In this document: piece after piece, positions 25,385 through 33,726 of the stretch
How the letters are laid out: each line of letters starts with the position of its first letter
Position numbering within the stretch: position 1 is the stretch's first letter
Assembly: GCA_029781795.1 (NCBI GenBank)
Contig: JAKOWB010000026.1
Coordinates: 1-49,338, forward strand
Source: Pseudomonadota bacterium
Lineage (GTDB): Bacteria > Pseudomonadota > Alphaproteobacteria > Kiloniellales > JACOMY01
DNA: 49,338 nt
Direction of reading: 5' to 3'
Notes under the pieces: model-generated
Told to the model about the DNA's origin: nothing
Database searches by the model: none
What the model saw: only the letters and a program-made list of their open reading frames with translations
Translations under genes and position numbers: made by a program

Positions 25385-26050
25385 TCAGCGCACCTGCGGC
25401 AGGATGTAGAGCTGTACCGCCAGGAAGTGGCAGACCGCGCCGCCAAGGGCGAAGAGATGCCAGATGGCGTGATTGAAGCGCAGCCGGCGGAAGAGATAGA
25501 ACACCACCCCAAGGGTGTAGGCCGCGCCGCCGGCGATGATCAGGTAGGTCCCGTCGCCCAGCCCCTCGAAGAAGGAGTTGGCCCAGGCCATGGAGATCCA
25601 CCCCATCACCACATAGAGCACCAGCGAGATGTACTCGAAGCCCGTCATCCACACGAAGCGCACGGCGATGCCCATCACTGCCAGGCCCCAGAGCAGGGCA
25701 AAGACCAGGTAGCCGGTGCGCGGCTCCATGCCGAGCAATGCGATCGGCGTGTAGGTTCCGGCGATCACCAGGAAGATGGCGATGTGATCGAAGGCCAGGA
25801 AGAAGCGGCGGATGCGGTCGTTCTTCAGCGAGTGGTAGAGCGTCGATGACAGGAACAGCAGGATCAGCGAGGTGCCGTAGACGATGGCGCTGAACAGCGC
25901 CCAGTCGTCCTGCAGCGGCGCCGACTCCACGATCATGATGACCAGGCCGGCGATTGCCAGGCCCAGCGCAATCAGATGGGTGATGGCATTGGCGACCTCC
26001 TCGACCGGACTGTCGGTCGAGGGGGCATCGTAGCGCGGCACCATCGCCAT
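25385..26050 (-). CDS. Hemolysin III / PAQR-family membrane protein
   Basis: 221-aa inner-membrane protein with seven predicted helices. It shows the PAQR/HlyIII conserved sites: SSTLYHS with its His, DHIAIFLVIAGTYTP, and the C-terminal HAIWHLFALGGAVCH. These His/Asp/Ser positions bind a metal in the eukaryotic ceramidase-like relatives. In bacteria the function is uncertain and true haemolysis is rarely shown. It follows DUF3126 by 25 bp on the minus strand and is probably in one transcript with it. Confidence 0.92.
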   Translation of the reverse strand: MAMVPRYDAPSTDSPVEEVANAITHLIALGLAIAGLVIMIVESAPLQDDWALFSAIVYGTSLILLFLSSTLYHSLKNDRIRRFFLAFDHIAIFLVIAGTYTPIALLGMEPRTGYLVFALLWGLAVMGIAVRFVWMTGFEYISLVLYVVMGWISMAWANSFFEGLGDGTYLIIAGGAAYTLGVVFYLFRRLRFNHAIWHLFALGGAVCHFLAVQLYILPQVR

Positions 26051-26075
26051 GGTGGCGGGCCCTCGCGCGACGGGA

Positions 26076-26303
26076 TCAGCTCAGCCCGCGCGGCGCGGGC
26101 GGCAGGTCCTCTTCCAGGATGGCCATGTTGAAGGAGTAGGAGACCTCGCCGTCTTCCTCGTCCTTGAACAGCACGCCGATGAACTCCTGACCCATCATGA
26201 TCTCGGCCGAGCCGTCCTTGGGCCGTAGCTTGACGATGACCCGGTCGTTGCCGAAGAGCTGCCGCAGATAGAGCTGCACGCGCACGGCTTCGGTCTGGTT
26301 CAT
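26076..26303 (-). CDS. DUF3126 family protein
   Basis: 75-aa small cytosolic protein of a family confined largely to alphaproteobacteria. Recognised by VQLYLRQLFGNDRVIVKLRPKDGSAE and then EFIGVLFKDEEDGEVSYSFNMAIL, ending in a short proline-rich tail. Function unknown. It starts at 26303 and is probably driven from the unusual AT-rich, inverted-repeat-containing region at 26304-26662. Confidence 0.88.
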   Translation of the reverse strand: MNQTEAVRVQLYLRQLFGNDRVIVKLRPKDGSAEIMMGQEFIGVLFKDEEDGEVSYSFNMAILEEDLPPAPRGLS

Positions 26304-26390
26304 GCTGGGTCTCTCCTCGTCGCTGGCATCGGCGGTCGGTGCGGCGCCCTGCGTGCGCCACGCACGGTGCTTCGTCAAGACTTCCAATCT

Positions 26391-26411
26391 CGGCATCGGG
26401 CTGCGATGCCG
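26391..26411. repeat. Inverted repeat with 8-bp arms
   Basis: CGGCATCG (26391-26398) and CGATGCCG (26404-26411), 5-nt loop, perfect. It lies in the leader region of DUF3126 (minus strand). Confidence 0.6.
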
Positions 26412-26443
26412 CAAGGGGGCGTCGATTGTCTGCCGCATCGCCA

Positions 26444-26459
26444 CGGTGATGTATCACCG
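26444..26459. repeat. Near-perfect palindrome, operator candidate
   Basis: CGGTGAT-GT-ATCACCG, 7-bp arms with a 2-bp centre. The size and symmetry fit a dimeric regulator site; the regulator is unknown. Confidence 0.5.
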
Positions 26460-26662
26460 CATTCAACGAGAAAAATTGCACATCATAATGAAATTCATCA
26501 TTGCGCATGGCGCATGGCGGTATGCGGCCTGGCAGGAAATGGCAGAAAGATGCGATAGATCAATTGTTTATAGAATTAGATTGAAACTAACTCTAAGGCT
26601 ATCTGCAACTTTTTCCTGGACTCCAGATCGTTTCCATACTCCAGTATGTTAATCAAAACGAT

Positions 26663-27052
26663 ATGCATAGGTTTCCTGGCGTGTCCTCCCGGCGCTCCCT
26701 TCTTTCGGCCCTGACAGCCCTGTCGCTCGGCGCGACACCGGCGCTGGCACTAGAGACTCCGGGGCCGGCGGACGCGGGCGAGGGCCTGGCGGGGCAACGG
26801 CAGGAGGCCCTGGCGGGACTCGACACGGCGAGCGTCGACCTGGCCGGGCAGATCGCGCGACTGGCCGCCGTGGCCGGCGCGCTGGATGGTGACCTGGCGG
26901 CACGGCTGAGGGGCTGCCTCAGGGACCTGCAGGAGGCACGGGCGGAGCCGGCCTCCATCGAGGAAATGGTTTGGCGCAACGCGCGCAGCATGGAGTGCCT
27001 CGCGGCGCTTCAGTTCTCCAGGCTGCAGCTCGCCCAGGCGGAGATCTACTAG
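26663..27052 (+). CDS. Small exported protein of unknown function
   Basis: 129-aa protein with a signal peptide (SSRRSLLSALTALSLGATPALA, cleavage near 29). The SRR motif before the hydrophobic stretch hints at Tat export, but this is weak. The mature part is helical, with DLAGQIARLAAVAGALDGDLAARL and two cysteines. No family is recognised. The ATG at 26663 lies in the AT-rich region without a clear ribosome site; a GTG at 26681 is an alternative. Codon use returns to the GC-rich norm inside the gene. It precedes the glycosyltransferase block, separated by a large stem structure. Confidence 0.65.
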   Translation: MHRFPGVSSRRSLLSALTALSLGATPALALETPGPADAGEGLAGQRQEALAGLDTASVDLAGQIARLAAVAGALDGDLAARLRGCLRDLQEARAEPASIEEMVWRNARSMECLAALQFSRLQLAQAEIY

Positions 27053-27069
27053 CGAGGAGCTGACTGCGC

Positions 27070-27127
27070 GTCCCGACCGGCGGGGGGTTCGGCGGCCCCC
27101 CGCCGTCGCTGGGGCGCTGATCGGGAC
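27070..27127 (+). promoter_or_regulatory. Nested stem structure before glycosyltransferase genes
   Basis: An inner perfect 10-bp stem CGGCGGGGGG/CCCCCCGCCG (27078-27087, 27096-27105; 8-nt loop) is enclosed by outer 7-bp arms GTCCCGA (27070-27076) and TCGGGAC (27121-27127). There is no T-run. It ends 8 bp before the ATG at 27136. It could terminate the upstream transcript or limit translation of the downstream gene. Confidence 0.5.
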
Positions 27128-27135
27128 TGGACGCC

Positions 27136-29256
27136 ATGACGACCCTGCACGCCGGATTCACTGACCTTCCCCTGCTTTACCTGGCGGACTTCCGCCTGCC
27201 GCTGGAGGCGACCACGCGCGTCGCCGCCGAGCTGGGCCTGGCCGCGCGCCTCGGCATCGTTCCCGGGCTGGTGCATCTGCCCTCGGCCGAGCAGGCACCG
27301 AGCGGCGTGCTGTCGGCGATCGACCACTATGTGCGCCGGGGCGAGGCCAGGGCCGTGGCGCCGGGCGGCTTCCTGCGCGCGCCGCTGGCCATTGTCGCCG
27401 CGCCGCTGATCACGCTCTCCAAGCCGCTGCCCTTCGCGCTGCATGTGCTGGCCGAACAGGTGCTGGCGGTGGCCGACGATCCTGCGCCGGCGGCGGAGTT
27501 CCTGAAGGCCGACGCGCGCCTGCGCCATCACTTCGGCGACCGTGTCATCTGGTCGGCGACCCAGCCGGCCACCCTGAAGGTGCTGCGCGAGGCTGGCCTC
27601 GTCACCACCGGCACGCGCTGGCAGGCCTTCGGCCTGCCTGGGCAGGCCCTGCGGCCGGCGCCGGGCGGCGGGCGCCGGCCCCTGGTGCTGCTGCCCGCCG
27701 ACCGCCAGGCGCACTGGCCGGCGGCAGCTGGCGAGACCGAGCGCCTGCTGGCCGATGCTCGCCTGCGCTGGCGCATTCGCGGCAAGCTGCCGGGCTACCC
27801 CACGGCCAAGGCGGCCACTTGGCTGAAGCCGGCGCCCGACCGCGAGGTGTTGGAGCCGGCGCTGCGCCCGCTCGAGGCGGCGGTCGCCGCGGTCGATGCC
27901 GTCCTGCTGGCCGCCGAGGCCGAGGCGCGCGAGCTGCCGATGACAGTGGTCGGCACCGCGCTGGCCGCCGGCACACCCGTCCTCGCGGCAAGCCGCCTGC
28001 GAACCCGTTTGGGCAGCGGTCCGCTCTACGGCGAGCTGCCGCAGCTTGTCGACCTGGCGCTGCGCGCGACGCTGGAGCCGGCGCGCAGCTCGACCCGCTT
28101 CGATCCCGTGGAGGCGCACCGCCACCGCCTGCGCCGCCTGGGTGTCGCCGTGGCCGAGCCGGCGATCCCCGGTCCTCGCCCGGACCCCAAGCGCATGGTG
28201 ATGTTCGCCTCCAACGGCGTCGGCGTCGGCCATGTGGTGCGCCTGCTCTCCATCGCCCGCCGCCTGCCGGACGAGGTCGAGCCGGTTTTCCTGACCATGA
28301 GCCAGGCGGTGCCCTTCATCGAGGCCGCCGGCTTCCATGCCGAGTTCGTGACCTCGCACCTCTATTCCGAGATCGATGCCACGGCTTCCTATCCCTGGCT
28401 GGCCGAGCAGGTGAAGGACTGCGTGCGCCGCCACGATGCCAGGGCGGTCGTGTTCGACGGTGCCAATCCCTACAACGGCCTGACCGAGGGGCTGGGCGGC
28501 CTGCCGGGCGTCGCCTATGCCTGGGTTCGCCGCGGCATGTGGCGGCCGGAGCAGGCGAACGACGCCGCGCTCGCCAAGGGCCGCTTCTTCGACCTGATCG
28601 TCGAGCCGGCCGAGATCGCCGAGGCGGAGGACAAGGGCCTCACCGCCAGCCACCGCGAGGGGGTGATGGGCGTCGACCCGATCCTCTTCCTCGACCAGGA
28701 GGAACTGCTCCCGCGCGAGGCCGCGGCCAGGCTGCTCGGCCTCGACCCGGCGCGGCCGGCGGCGCTGATCCAGCTCGGCTCCGGCGCCAACCGTGACATT
28801 GTCCGGCTGACCGACCGCGTGGTGAGAGCGCTGCAGACCTTCCCCGACCTGCAGCTCGCCGCCGTCGAGTGGCCCATCGCCGGCCTCTCGGTGCCGGCGA
28901 CGCCGGGCGTGCTGCAGGTCAGCGGCTTTCCGCTGGCGCGCTGCTTCCGCGCCTTCGACTTCACGGTATCGGCCGCCGGCTACAACTCCTTCCACGAGCT
29001 GATGCACTACGGCCTGCCGGGGATCTTCTTCGCCAACACCCATCCCTCGATGGACGACCAGCAGGCGCGCGCCCGCTTCGCCGAGCAGAACGGCGCCGGC
29101 TTCGCGCTGTCCGATGGCGAGGTCGGCGAGCTGCCGGCCTGCGCCGAGGCGCTGCTCGATCCGCGCAACCGCGACCTGCTGGCGCTGAACGCGCGCCGCA
29201 TCGCCCGGCCGAACGGCGCCGCCGCCGCGGCCGGGCTGCTGCGCGCCCTGGTCTGA
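27136..29256 (+). CDS. Two-module glycosyltransferase-like protein, MurG/GT28-like C-terminus
   Basis: 706-aa soluble protein. The C-terminal module (about 355-706) is GT-B like. It has an N-subdomain start MVMFASNGVGVGHVVRLLSI with a glycine-rich loop, and a C-subdomain SAAGYNSFHELMHYGLPGIFF (about 611-631) resembling the sugar-nucleotide site of MurG/GT28 enzymes. The N-terminal module (1-350) looks like a second, degenerate glycosyltransferase-like half but lacks clear motifs. Substrates are unknown. There is no strong ribosome site, and a nested stem lies 8 bp upstream. The GT4 gene follows 14 bp later, so the two are an operon. Confidence 0.8.
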   Translation: MTTLHAGFTDLPLLYLADFRLPLEATTRVAAELGLAARLGIVPGLVHLPSAEQAPSGVLSAIDHYVRRGEARAVAPGGFLRAPLAIVAAPLITLSKPLPFALHVLAEQVLAVADDPAPAAEFLKADARLRHHFGDRVIWSATQPATLKVLREAGLVTTGTRWQAFGLPGQALRPAPGGGRRPLVLLPADRQAHWPAAAGETERLLADARLRWRIRGKLPGYPTAKAATWLKPAPDREVLEPALRPLEAAVAAVDAVLLAAEAEARELPMTVVGTALAAGTPVLAASRLRTRLGSGPLYGELPQLVDLALRATLEPARSSTRFDPVEAHRHRLRRLGVAVAEPAIPGPRPDPKRMVMFASNGVGVGHVVRLLSIARRLPDEVEPVFLTMSQAVPFIEAAGFHAEFVTSHLYSEIDATASYPWLAEQVKDCVRRHDARAVVFDGANPYNGLTEGLGGLPGVAYAWVRRGMWRPEQANDAALAKGRFFDLIVEPAEIAEAEDKGLTASHREGVMGVDPILFLDQEELLPREAAARLLGLDPARPAALIQLGSGANRDIVRLTDRVVRALQTFPDLQLAAVEWPIAGLSVPATPGVLQVSGFPLARCFRAFDFTVSAAGYNSFHELMHYGLPGIFFANTHPSMDDQQARARFAEQNGAGFALSDGEVGELPACAEALLDPRNRDLLALNARRIARPNGAAAAAGLLRALV

Positions 29257-29270
29257 GGAGGAGAGGCACG

Positions 29271-31016
29271 ATGAAGACTCCCGATCCCCGCGCCCTCCTG
29301 GAGACGCTGGAGCTGCAGTACCAGGCCCTCGCCGTGGCGCACGAACGCCTGGCCGCCGGCGAGGCCGCGGCTGGCATTCGCCGGGTTGCCGTCGGTCCCG
29401 CGGAGACTCGGCCGCGCCGCTACACGGCGAAAGCCGTGCCCTCGGCCGCGACCGCGCAGCCTGGCGACTGGTGGCCCCGCGCTTCGGCCGGGCCGCAGCC
29501 GCTGAAGCCCGGTCCCGGGTTGCCGGCCTGTGGCCTCGCCGGGGTGCCGCTGCCGGTGGTGTTCTACGACCTCTGCGGCCTGGACGAGACCGGCATCGAG
29601 CAGGCGGTGGCGACGGTCGAGGCGGCGCAGCGCGGCACCCGCGCCTTCCTGCCGGTCTTCCTGCTCGACCGGCCCTGCTTCCTGCCGCTGCGCAAGCGCC
29701 GCTTCACCTTCGAGTACCGCGCGCCGGCCCGCGGCCTTCCGGCCATGGCCGTCGGCGCGGCGGACTACGCGAAGGGCTTCGCCGCCTTCGTCACCGCCAA
29801 GTGGGCGCCGGCACAGGTCATCCACCTGGGGCCCGGCCGCTTCGATGCCGCCGCGCTGCCCGAGGCGGACGAAAGGCTGGTCATCGCCTTCCCAGACTAC
29901 GCGCGGCAGAATCCCTACCAGCGCCTGGCCTATGCCGCGCTGCCCGAAGGGCGCCTGAGCTACGGTACGCTGGCAGAGGCCGTGGCGGCGGCGGAGCAGG
30001 GACGTCAGGTGACCTTCCACCTGCATTGGGAGGACGCGCTCTACCGCAACCTGCGGCGCGAGGCCTGGCCAGCGGCGCAGGCCGCGGCCCTGGCGGAGCT
30101 CGACCGCCTGAAGGTGGCCGGCGGGCGCTTCCTCTGGACCCTGCACAACATCGAGCCGCACGATCTGGACGGCCGGGCGGCGCGGCGCTTCATGGCGGCG
30201 CTGGCAGCGCGCGCCGACGCGCTGCACCTCCATTCCGACTGGGCGGCGCGCCAGGCGATCGAGCTCTTCGACGCCGAACCGGCGAAGATCCACGTCATTC
30301 CGCACCCGAGCTATCGCGGCCTCTACCCGGTCCCGCCCGACCGCGCGTCGGCGCGGGCCGAGCTGGGCCTGCCGGAAGGCCGCCGCGTCGTACTGATGTT
30401 CGGCAACCTGCGCGGCTACAAGGGCTTCGAGGAGGCGCTGGAGGCGCTGCGCGGCAGCGGTGCCGACCTGCAGCTCGTGATCGCTGGGCGTGCCGGCCCC
30501 TATGACCCGGTGGCCGACGTCGGCGACCCGCGCGTCACCATCCTCAAGGGCTATGTCGACGACGCCCTGGTCAGCCGCTTCTTCGCCGCCGCCGACTATG
30601 CCCTCTTCCCCTTCCGGCGCATTTCGACCTCCGGCTCGCTGCTGCTGGCGCTGACCTTCGGCGTGCCGGTCATCGCGCCGGCCGTGCCCGCGCTGGCCGA
30701 GACCGTGCGCGATGGCCGCGAGGGCCTGCTGTTCGATCCGGCCGATCCGCGCGCCCTGGCCCGCGCCCTGACGATGGCGGCGACACAGGAAGAGTCCCTG
30801 CGCCAGCGCCAGGGCCGCGCCGCCCTGGCCCGTGCCAAGGCCTTTCCGCCGGAACGCTTCGCACAGCAGATGGCGGCGCTGCTGGAGGAACTGGAGCAGC
30901 CCGAGGCGAGGGTGGTGGAACTGCCGCGGCGCAAGGATGCCGCGCTGCGCGTGGTCGAGACGCGACAGAGCCGCCGCAGCGCCGCGCCGCGGCGGCGCAA
31001 GGCGGCGGGGGCCTAG
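29271..31016 (+). CDS. GT4-type glycosyltransferase
   Basis: 581-aa protein. Residues about 95-330 form the acceptor-side half, with TLHNIEPHDLDG and ADALHLHSDWAARQ. Residues about 340-540 are a glycosyltransferase group 1 domain: VIPHPSYRGLYP, VLMFGNLRGYKGFEEAL, then FPFRRISTSGSLLLALTFGVPVIAP. The N-terminal 90 residues and a basic C-terminal tail (RRSAAPRRRKAAGA) are extra. Function is probably sugar transfer to a surface glycan or lipid, which is inference. GAGGAGGAGAGG precedes the ATG. It ends 3 bp before a convergent gene. Confidence 0.85.
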   Translation: MKTPDPRALLETLELQYQALAVAHERLAAGEAAAGIRRVAVGPAETRPRRYTAKAVPSAATAQPGDWWPRASAGPQPLKPGPGLPACGLAGVPLPVVFYDLCGLDETGIEQAVATVEAAQRGTRAFLPVFLLDRPCFLPLRKRRFTFEYRAPARGLPAMAVGAADYAKGFAAFVTAKWAPAQVIHLGPGRFDAAALPEADERLVIAFPDYARQNPYQRLAYAALPEGRLSYGTLAEAVAAAEQGRQVTFHLHWEDALYRNLRREAWPAAQAAALAELDRLKVAGGRFLWTLHNIEPHDLDGRAARRFMAALAARADALHLHSDWAARQAIELFDAEPAKIHVIPHPSYRGLYPVPPDRASARAELGLPEGRRVVLMFGNLRGYKGFEEALEALRGSGADLQLVIAGRAGPYDPVADVGDPRVTILKGYVDDALVSRFFAAADYALFPFRRISTSGSLLLALTFGVPVIAPAVPALAETVRDGREGLLFDPADPRALARALTMAATQEESLRQRQGRAALARAKAFPPERFAQQMAALLEELEQPEARVVELPRRKDAALRVVETRQSRRSAAPRRRKAAGA

Positions 31017-31019
31017 GCC

Positions 31020-31451
31020 CTATTGCTCCAGGCGCGCGAAGTTGGCGTGCGCTACGACCTTCCAGGTCCCGTCGATGCGGCGGAAGACGGTGAGGCGCGG
31101 CGACACGGCCTCGGCCATCTTGCCGTCGATCACCACGCCGATCTTGACGCGATAGCGCACCACCAGCGAATCGCCGGCTTCGGTCGCCAGCACGTCGCTG
31201 ATCTCGGCCGCCTTGGTGAAGGTCGGCAGGTGCTGCGCATAGTCGATGCCATGGCCCGTGCCGTCCGACCGCGCAAGCTGGAACTCCGGCGCCAGGATCG
31301 CCGCGACCCGTGCCGGGTCCTGGCTGTAGGTGGCATCGAAGAAGGCCTGCAGCGCGGCCCGCGCCTCGGCGTCGAGCGCGGCCTGGTCGGCGCCGGCGGG
31401 CGAGCCTAGCCCGAGCAGCAGCAGGGTGGCGAGGGCGAGGCGGCGGATCAT
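31020..31451 (-). CDS. Exported SnoaL/NTF2-like protein
   Basis: 143-aa protein with a signal peptide (MIRRLALATLLLLGLGSPAGA, cleavage near 21). An NTF2-fold domain follows: AFFDATYSQDPARVAAIL, then RYRVKIGVVIDGKMAEAVSPRLTVFRRIDGTWKVVAH. The fold hosts varied enzymes and binding proteins, so no function is assigned. It lies inside the glycosyltransferase block on the opposite strand and diverges from the GT29-like gene. Confidence 0.85.
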   Translation of the reverse strand: MIRRLALATLLLLGLGSPAGADQAALDAEARAALQAFFDATYSQDPARVAAILAPEFQLARSDGTGHGIDYAQHLPTFTKAAEISDVLATEAGDSLVVRYRVKIGVVIDGKMAEAVSPRLTVFRRIDGTWKVVAHANFARLEQ

Positions 31452-31514
31452 GGGGCGTCTCCTGTGGCGCTTCCGGTCTTGCGCGCGGCGGGGGCGGCAA
31501 GCCTAGCATGGCCC

Positions 31515-32243
31515 ATGGGGGCCGCACGCATCGAGAGCCTGGACGCGCGTGATGTCGCCGCGCCGCTGCTGGCCGGCGCGCCGGCGCGCATCCTGCTGCT
31601 GGCCAACAACCCGCGCATCGCGCCGGAGGCGCTGGCCGCGCTGCCGCTCGGCCCCGACACGCTGCTGGTGCAGTTCAACCAGCCGCGATTCGACGCGCTG
31701 CTGAAGGACCGGCCCTGCCGCCGCGCCTTTGTCTTCACCAACGACGAGGGGCGCTTTTTCGGCTTCGACGCCGCGGGCCAGCCGGCGCAGCCGCTGTTCG
31801 ACGGCGCCGGTCCGCCGCCGGTGCTGGTCTTCTGCGGTCGCGCGCTGGATCACGTCGCAGGCTTCCTCGCCGCCCTGCCGCCCGGCGTGGTGGCGCTGCA
31901 GGTGCCGGAGAAGCGCTGGCTGCTGCCGGACTATCCGCGCGGCCGCGGCCCCTCGACCGGTTTCGTCGCCCTGCGCCTGCTGGTGGCGCTGACCGAGGGC
32001 AGCGGCAGCGTGCCGATCGAGCTGGTCGGCTTCACCGGCTTCCGCCGTGGCGCCTTCAAGCTGCACGACTGGTGGTACGAACAGCGCTGGATCGGCCGCC
32101 AGGCCGGCCTGGTGCTGAATCCGGCCGGGGCCGAGGAGCGCGGCCGCCGCCTGCGCGCCTTCGGCTGGTGGACCAGTCACTGGCGTTCGCGCCTGCGCGG
32201 CTGGGTGGCAGCGCTGCGCGGCAAGGGCAAGCGCCAAAGTTAG
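31515..32243 (+). CDS. GT29/sialyltransferase-like protein
   Basis: 242-aa soluble protein. Its motif order resembles sialylmotifs of family GT29. An early ILLLANNPRIAP plus LVQFNQPRFD is L-motif-like. GRGPSTGFVALRLLVAL with IELVGFTGFRRG is S-motif-like. HDWWYEQRW has a late His and Glu, VS-like. Assignment is by eye only. An alternative GTG start at 31464 exists, but neither start has a good ribosome site. A TAGCAT hexamer ends 5 bp before 31515, suggesting a leaderless mRNA. The stop overlaps the next convergent gene by 4 bp. Confidence 0.65.
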   Translation: MGAARIESLDARDVAAPLLAGAPARILLLANNPRIAPEALAALPLGPDTLLVQFNQPRFDALLKDRPCRRAFVFTNDEGRFFGFDAAGQPAQPLFDGAGPPPVLVFCGRALDHVAGFLAALPPGVVALQVPEKRWLLPDYPRGRGPSTGFVALRLLVALTEGSGSVPIELVGFTGFRRGAFKLHDWWYEQRWIGRQAGLVLNPAGAEERGRRLRAFGWWTSHWRSRLRGWVAALRGKGKRQS

Positions 32244-32668
32244 GGCGGGGGTATCACGCCCATCTGGCGCAGACAGGCGGCCTCGTCGATCAGGCCCCAG
32301 AAGTCGCTGATCTTGCCGTCGCGGATGCGGAAGATGTCGATGATGGTGAAGGTCAGGCGCTTGCCGGTCGCCGGCTGGCCCAGGAAGAGCCCACGGTGCG
32401 TGCCGGTCGCGGTCTTGAAAGAGACCACGCGGTCGCCCTCGGCGATCTGGAAGTGCACGATGCTGGAGAGGTCGGGCAGACCCTCGAGCATCTTCGGATA
32501 GCTGACGCGATAGGCGGCCAGCCCCTGCCAGGCGCCGCCCCAGAGGTTCATGTGGTCCGCCACGTCGTCGGTGAAGATTTCGCCCAGCCGCTCCATGCGA
32601 TGCTGGTTCTGGATCTCGTCGACGTAGCGCATGACGACGCGCTTGTTGGCGTCCAGGTCGTGCTGCAT
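32240..32668 (-). CDS. SnoaL-like polyketide cyclase-family protein
   Basis: 142-aa cytosolic NTF2-fold protein of the SnoaL/ester cyclase type: NKRVVMRYVDEIQNQHRMER, then FTDDVADHMNLWG, a central HFQIAEGDRVVSFKTATGTH and a C-terminal TIIDIFRIRDGKISDFWGL. No catalytic role is assigned, since most family members are of unknown function. AAGGA lies 6 bp before the ATG. It faces the GT29-like gene tail to tail, overlapping by 4 bp (TTAG). Confidence 0.87.
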   Translation of the reverse strand: MQHDLDANKRVVMRYVDEIQNQHRMERLGEIFTDDVADHMNLWGGAWQGLAAYRVSYPKMLEGLPDLSSIVHFQIAEGDRVVSFKTATGTHRGLFLGQPATGKRLTFTIIDIFRIRDGKISDFWGLIDEAACLRQMGVIPPP

Positions 32669-32727
32669 GGTTTTCCTTCGGCCCGATGGTCCTGCGGTCA
32701 TGCTAGAGGCCGGGGCGGCCGGGCGGA

Positions 32728-33714
32728 ATGCGCGCGGCGGAGGCAAGGGTGCGGTCGATTCTCGAGTTCGGGCCCTACTGTCTCTTCGCCCGTACGCACC
32801 CCTACGAGACGACGCGCTTCTCCAGCCTGGAGCCCGGCGGCGACTTCCGGGGTCTGGTGGAGGCGGAACTGGACCTGCGCCGCCTGGCGGACCTGCGCCG
32901 GCTGCTGGCTGGCCGGCGTTGGGATCTGATCGCCTGCCATGCGCCGCTCCGTCCCCTCAGCCGATGGAGCCTGCGCGCCCTGGCCTACCGCCGCCTGCTG
33001 CGGTCCGCCGGCTCTCCCCTGATCGGGCTCGACTTCAACGACGGCAAGGCGCTGACGCCGACCGCCCTGGCGCTGCTGGCGCGCGCGACGCTCTATTTCA
33101 AGCGCGAGCTGCCGCTGGATCAGGCGGCGCTGCTGCCCGAGGGCACGCCGGAGCAGAGGGCGGCGCTGGCGAGTCACCGCCACAAGCTGCGCCCGCTCTC
33201 CCTGGGCCTCGCGCCCTGGCGCATCGCCGACCTGCCCGGCGTGCCGACCGCGAAGAGCGCCGATCTCTTCTTCGCCGGGACGGTCCGGCGCGACGATCCG
33301 TTGCGCCGCGACGGTATCGCGCAGCTCCGGCGCCTCGCCGACGAGGGCCTCGCGGTCGACCTTGCCGAGCAGCGCCTGGACCGCGCGCCCTATCTTGCCC
33401 GCATGGCCGCCGCCTGGATGACCTGGTCGCCGGCGGGCAGGGGTTGGCAGTGCTTTCGCCACTTCGAGGCGCTGGCGGCCGGCAGCGTGCCGCTGGTCAA
33501 CCGGCCCGACATCGCCATGGCCGCGCCGCTGCAGCCGGGCGAGCACTGCCTGGTCTATGAACCGGGGGGCGAGGGCCTGTCGCAGGCCGTGCGGGCGGCC
33601 CTGGCGGACAAGCCGCGGCTGGCGCGCATCGCCGCGGCCGGCCGCGACCTCGTGTTGCGCCATCACCTGCACCGGCCGGTGGCCGATGGCATCCTGGCCG
33701 CAGCCTTGCCCTGA
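32728..33714 (+). CDS. Exostosin-like glycosyltransferase family protein
   Basis: 328-aa protein. The C-terminal half carries an exostosin/GT47-like or GT group 1 signature, SPAGRGWQCFRHFEALAAGSVPLV (about 237-260). In this family that segment binds the sugar nucleotide and has the pattern with R-x-x-E-A-L. The N-terminal half has IGLDFNDGKALTP and a basic/leucine-rich helix. Substrate is unknown. It is the fourth glycosyltransferase-like gene in this block and ends 12 bp before the tRNA gene. Confidence 0.72.
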   Translation: MRAAEARVRSILEFGPYCLFARTHPYETTRFSSLEPGGDFRGLVEAELDLRRLADLRRLLAGRRWDLIACHAPLRPLSRWSLRALAYRRLLRSAGSPLIGLDFNDGKALTPTALALLARATLYFKRELPLDQAALLPEGTPEQRAALASHRHKLRPLSLGLAPWRIADLPGVPTAKSADLFFAGTVRRDDPLRRDGIAQLRRLADEGLAVDLAEQRLDRAPYLARMAAAWMTWSPAGRGWQCFRHFEALAAGSVPLVNRPDIAMAAPLQPGEHCLVYEPGGEGLSQAVRAALADKPRLARIAAAGRDLVLRHHLHRPVADGILAAALP

Positions 33715-33726
33715 GCGCGCGGCGCA

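Larger units (their letters stand above)
26304..26662. other. 359-bp gene-free divergent region, AT-rich in its second half
   Basis: No credible gene. The first half is GC-rich with hairpins at 26350-26364 (6-bp arms TGCGTG/CACGCA), 26391-26411 and 26444-26459. The part from about 26461 is the most AT-rich DNA in the window. It contains a tandem 7-mer GCGCATG twice (26503-26516) and CATACT-CC-AGTATG near 26635. It should carry the promoters of DUF3126 (minus) and of the exported small protein (plus), though I cannot define one clear -35/-10 pair. Confidence 0.6.

Noticed and set aside
26302..26652. Plus-strand open frames of 116 and 63 codons in the AT-rich region
   Set aside because: No ribosome sites, no recognisable motifs, and composition unlike the genome's genes.
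27049..29043. 664-codon minus-strand frame opposite the MurG-like gene
   Set aside because: Antisense shadow, His/Gln/Arg-rich, no recognisable domain.
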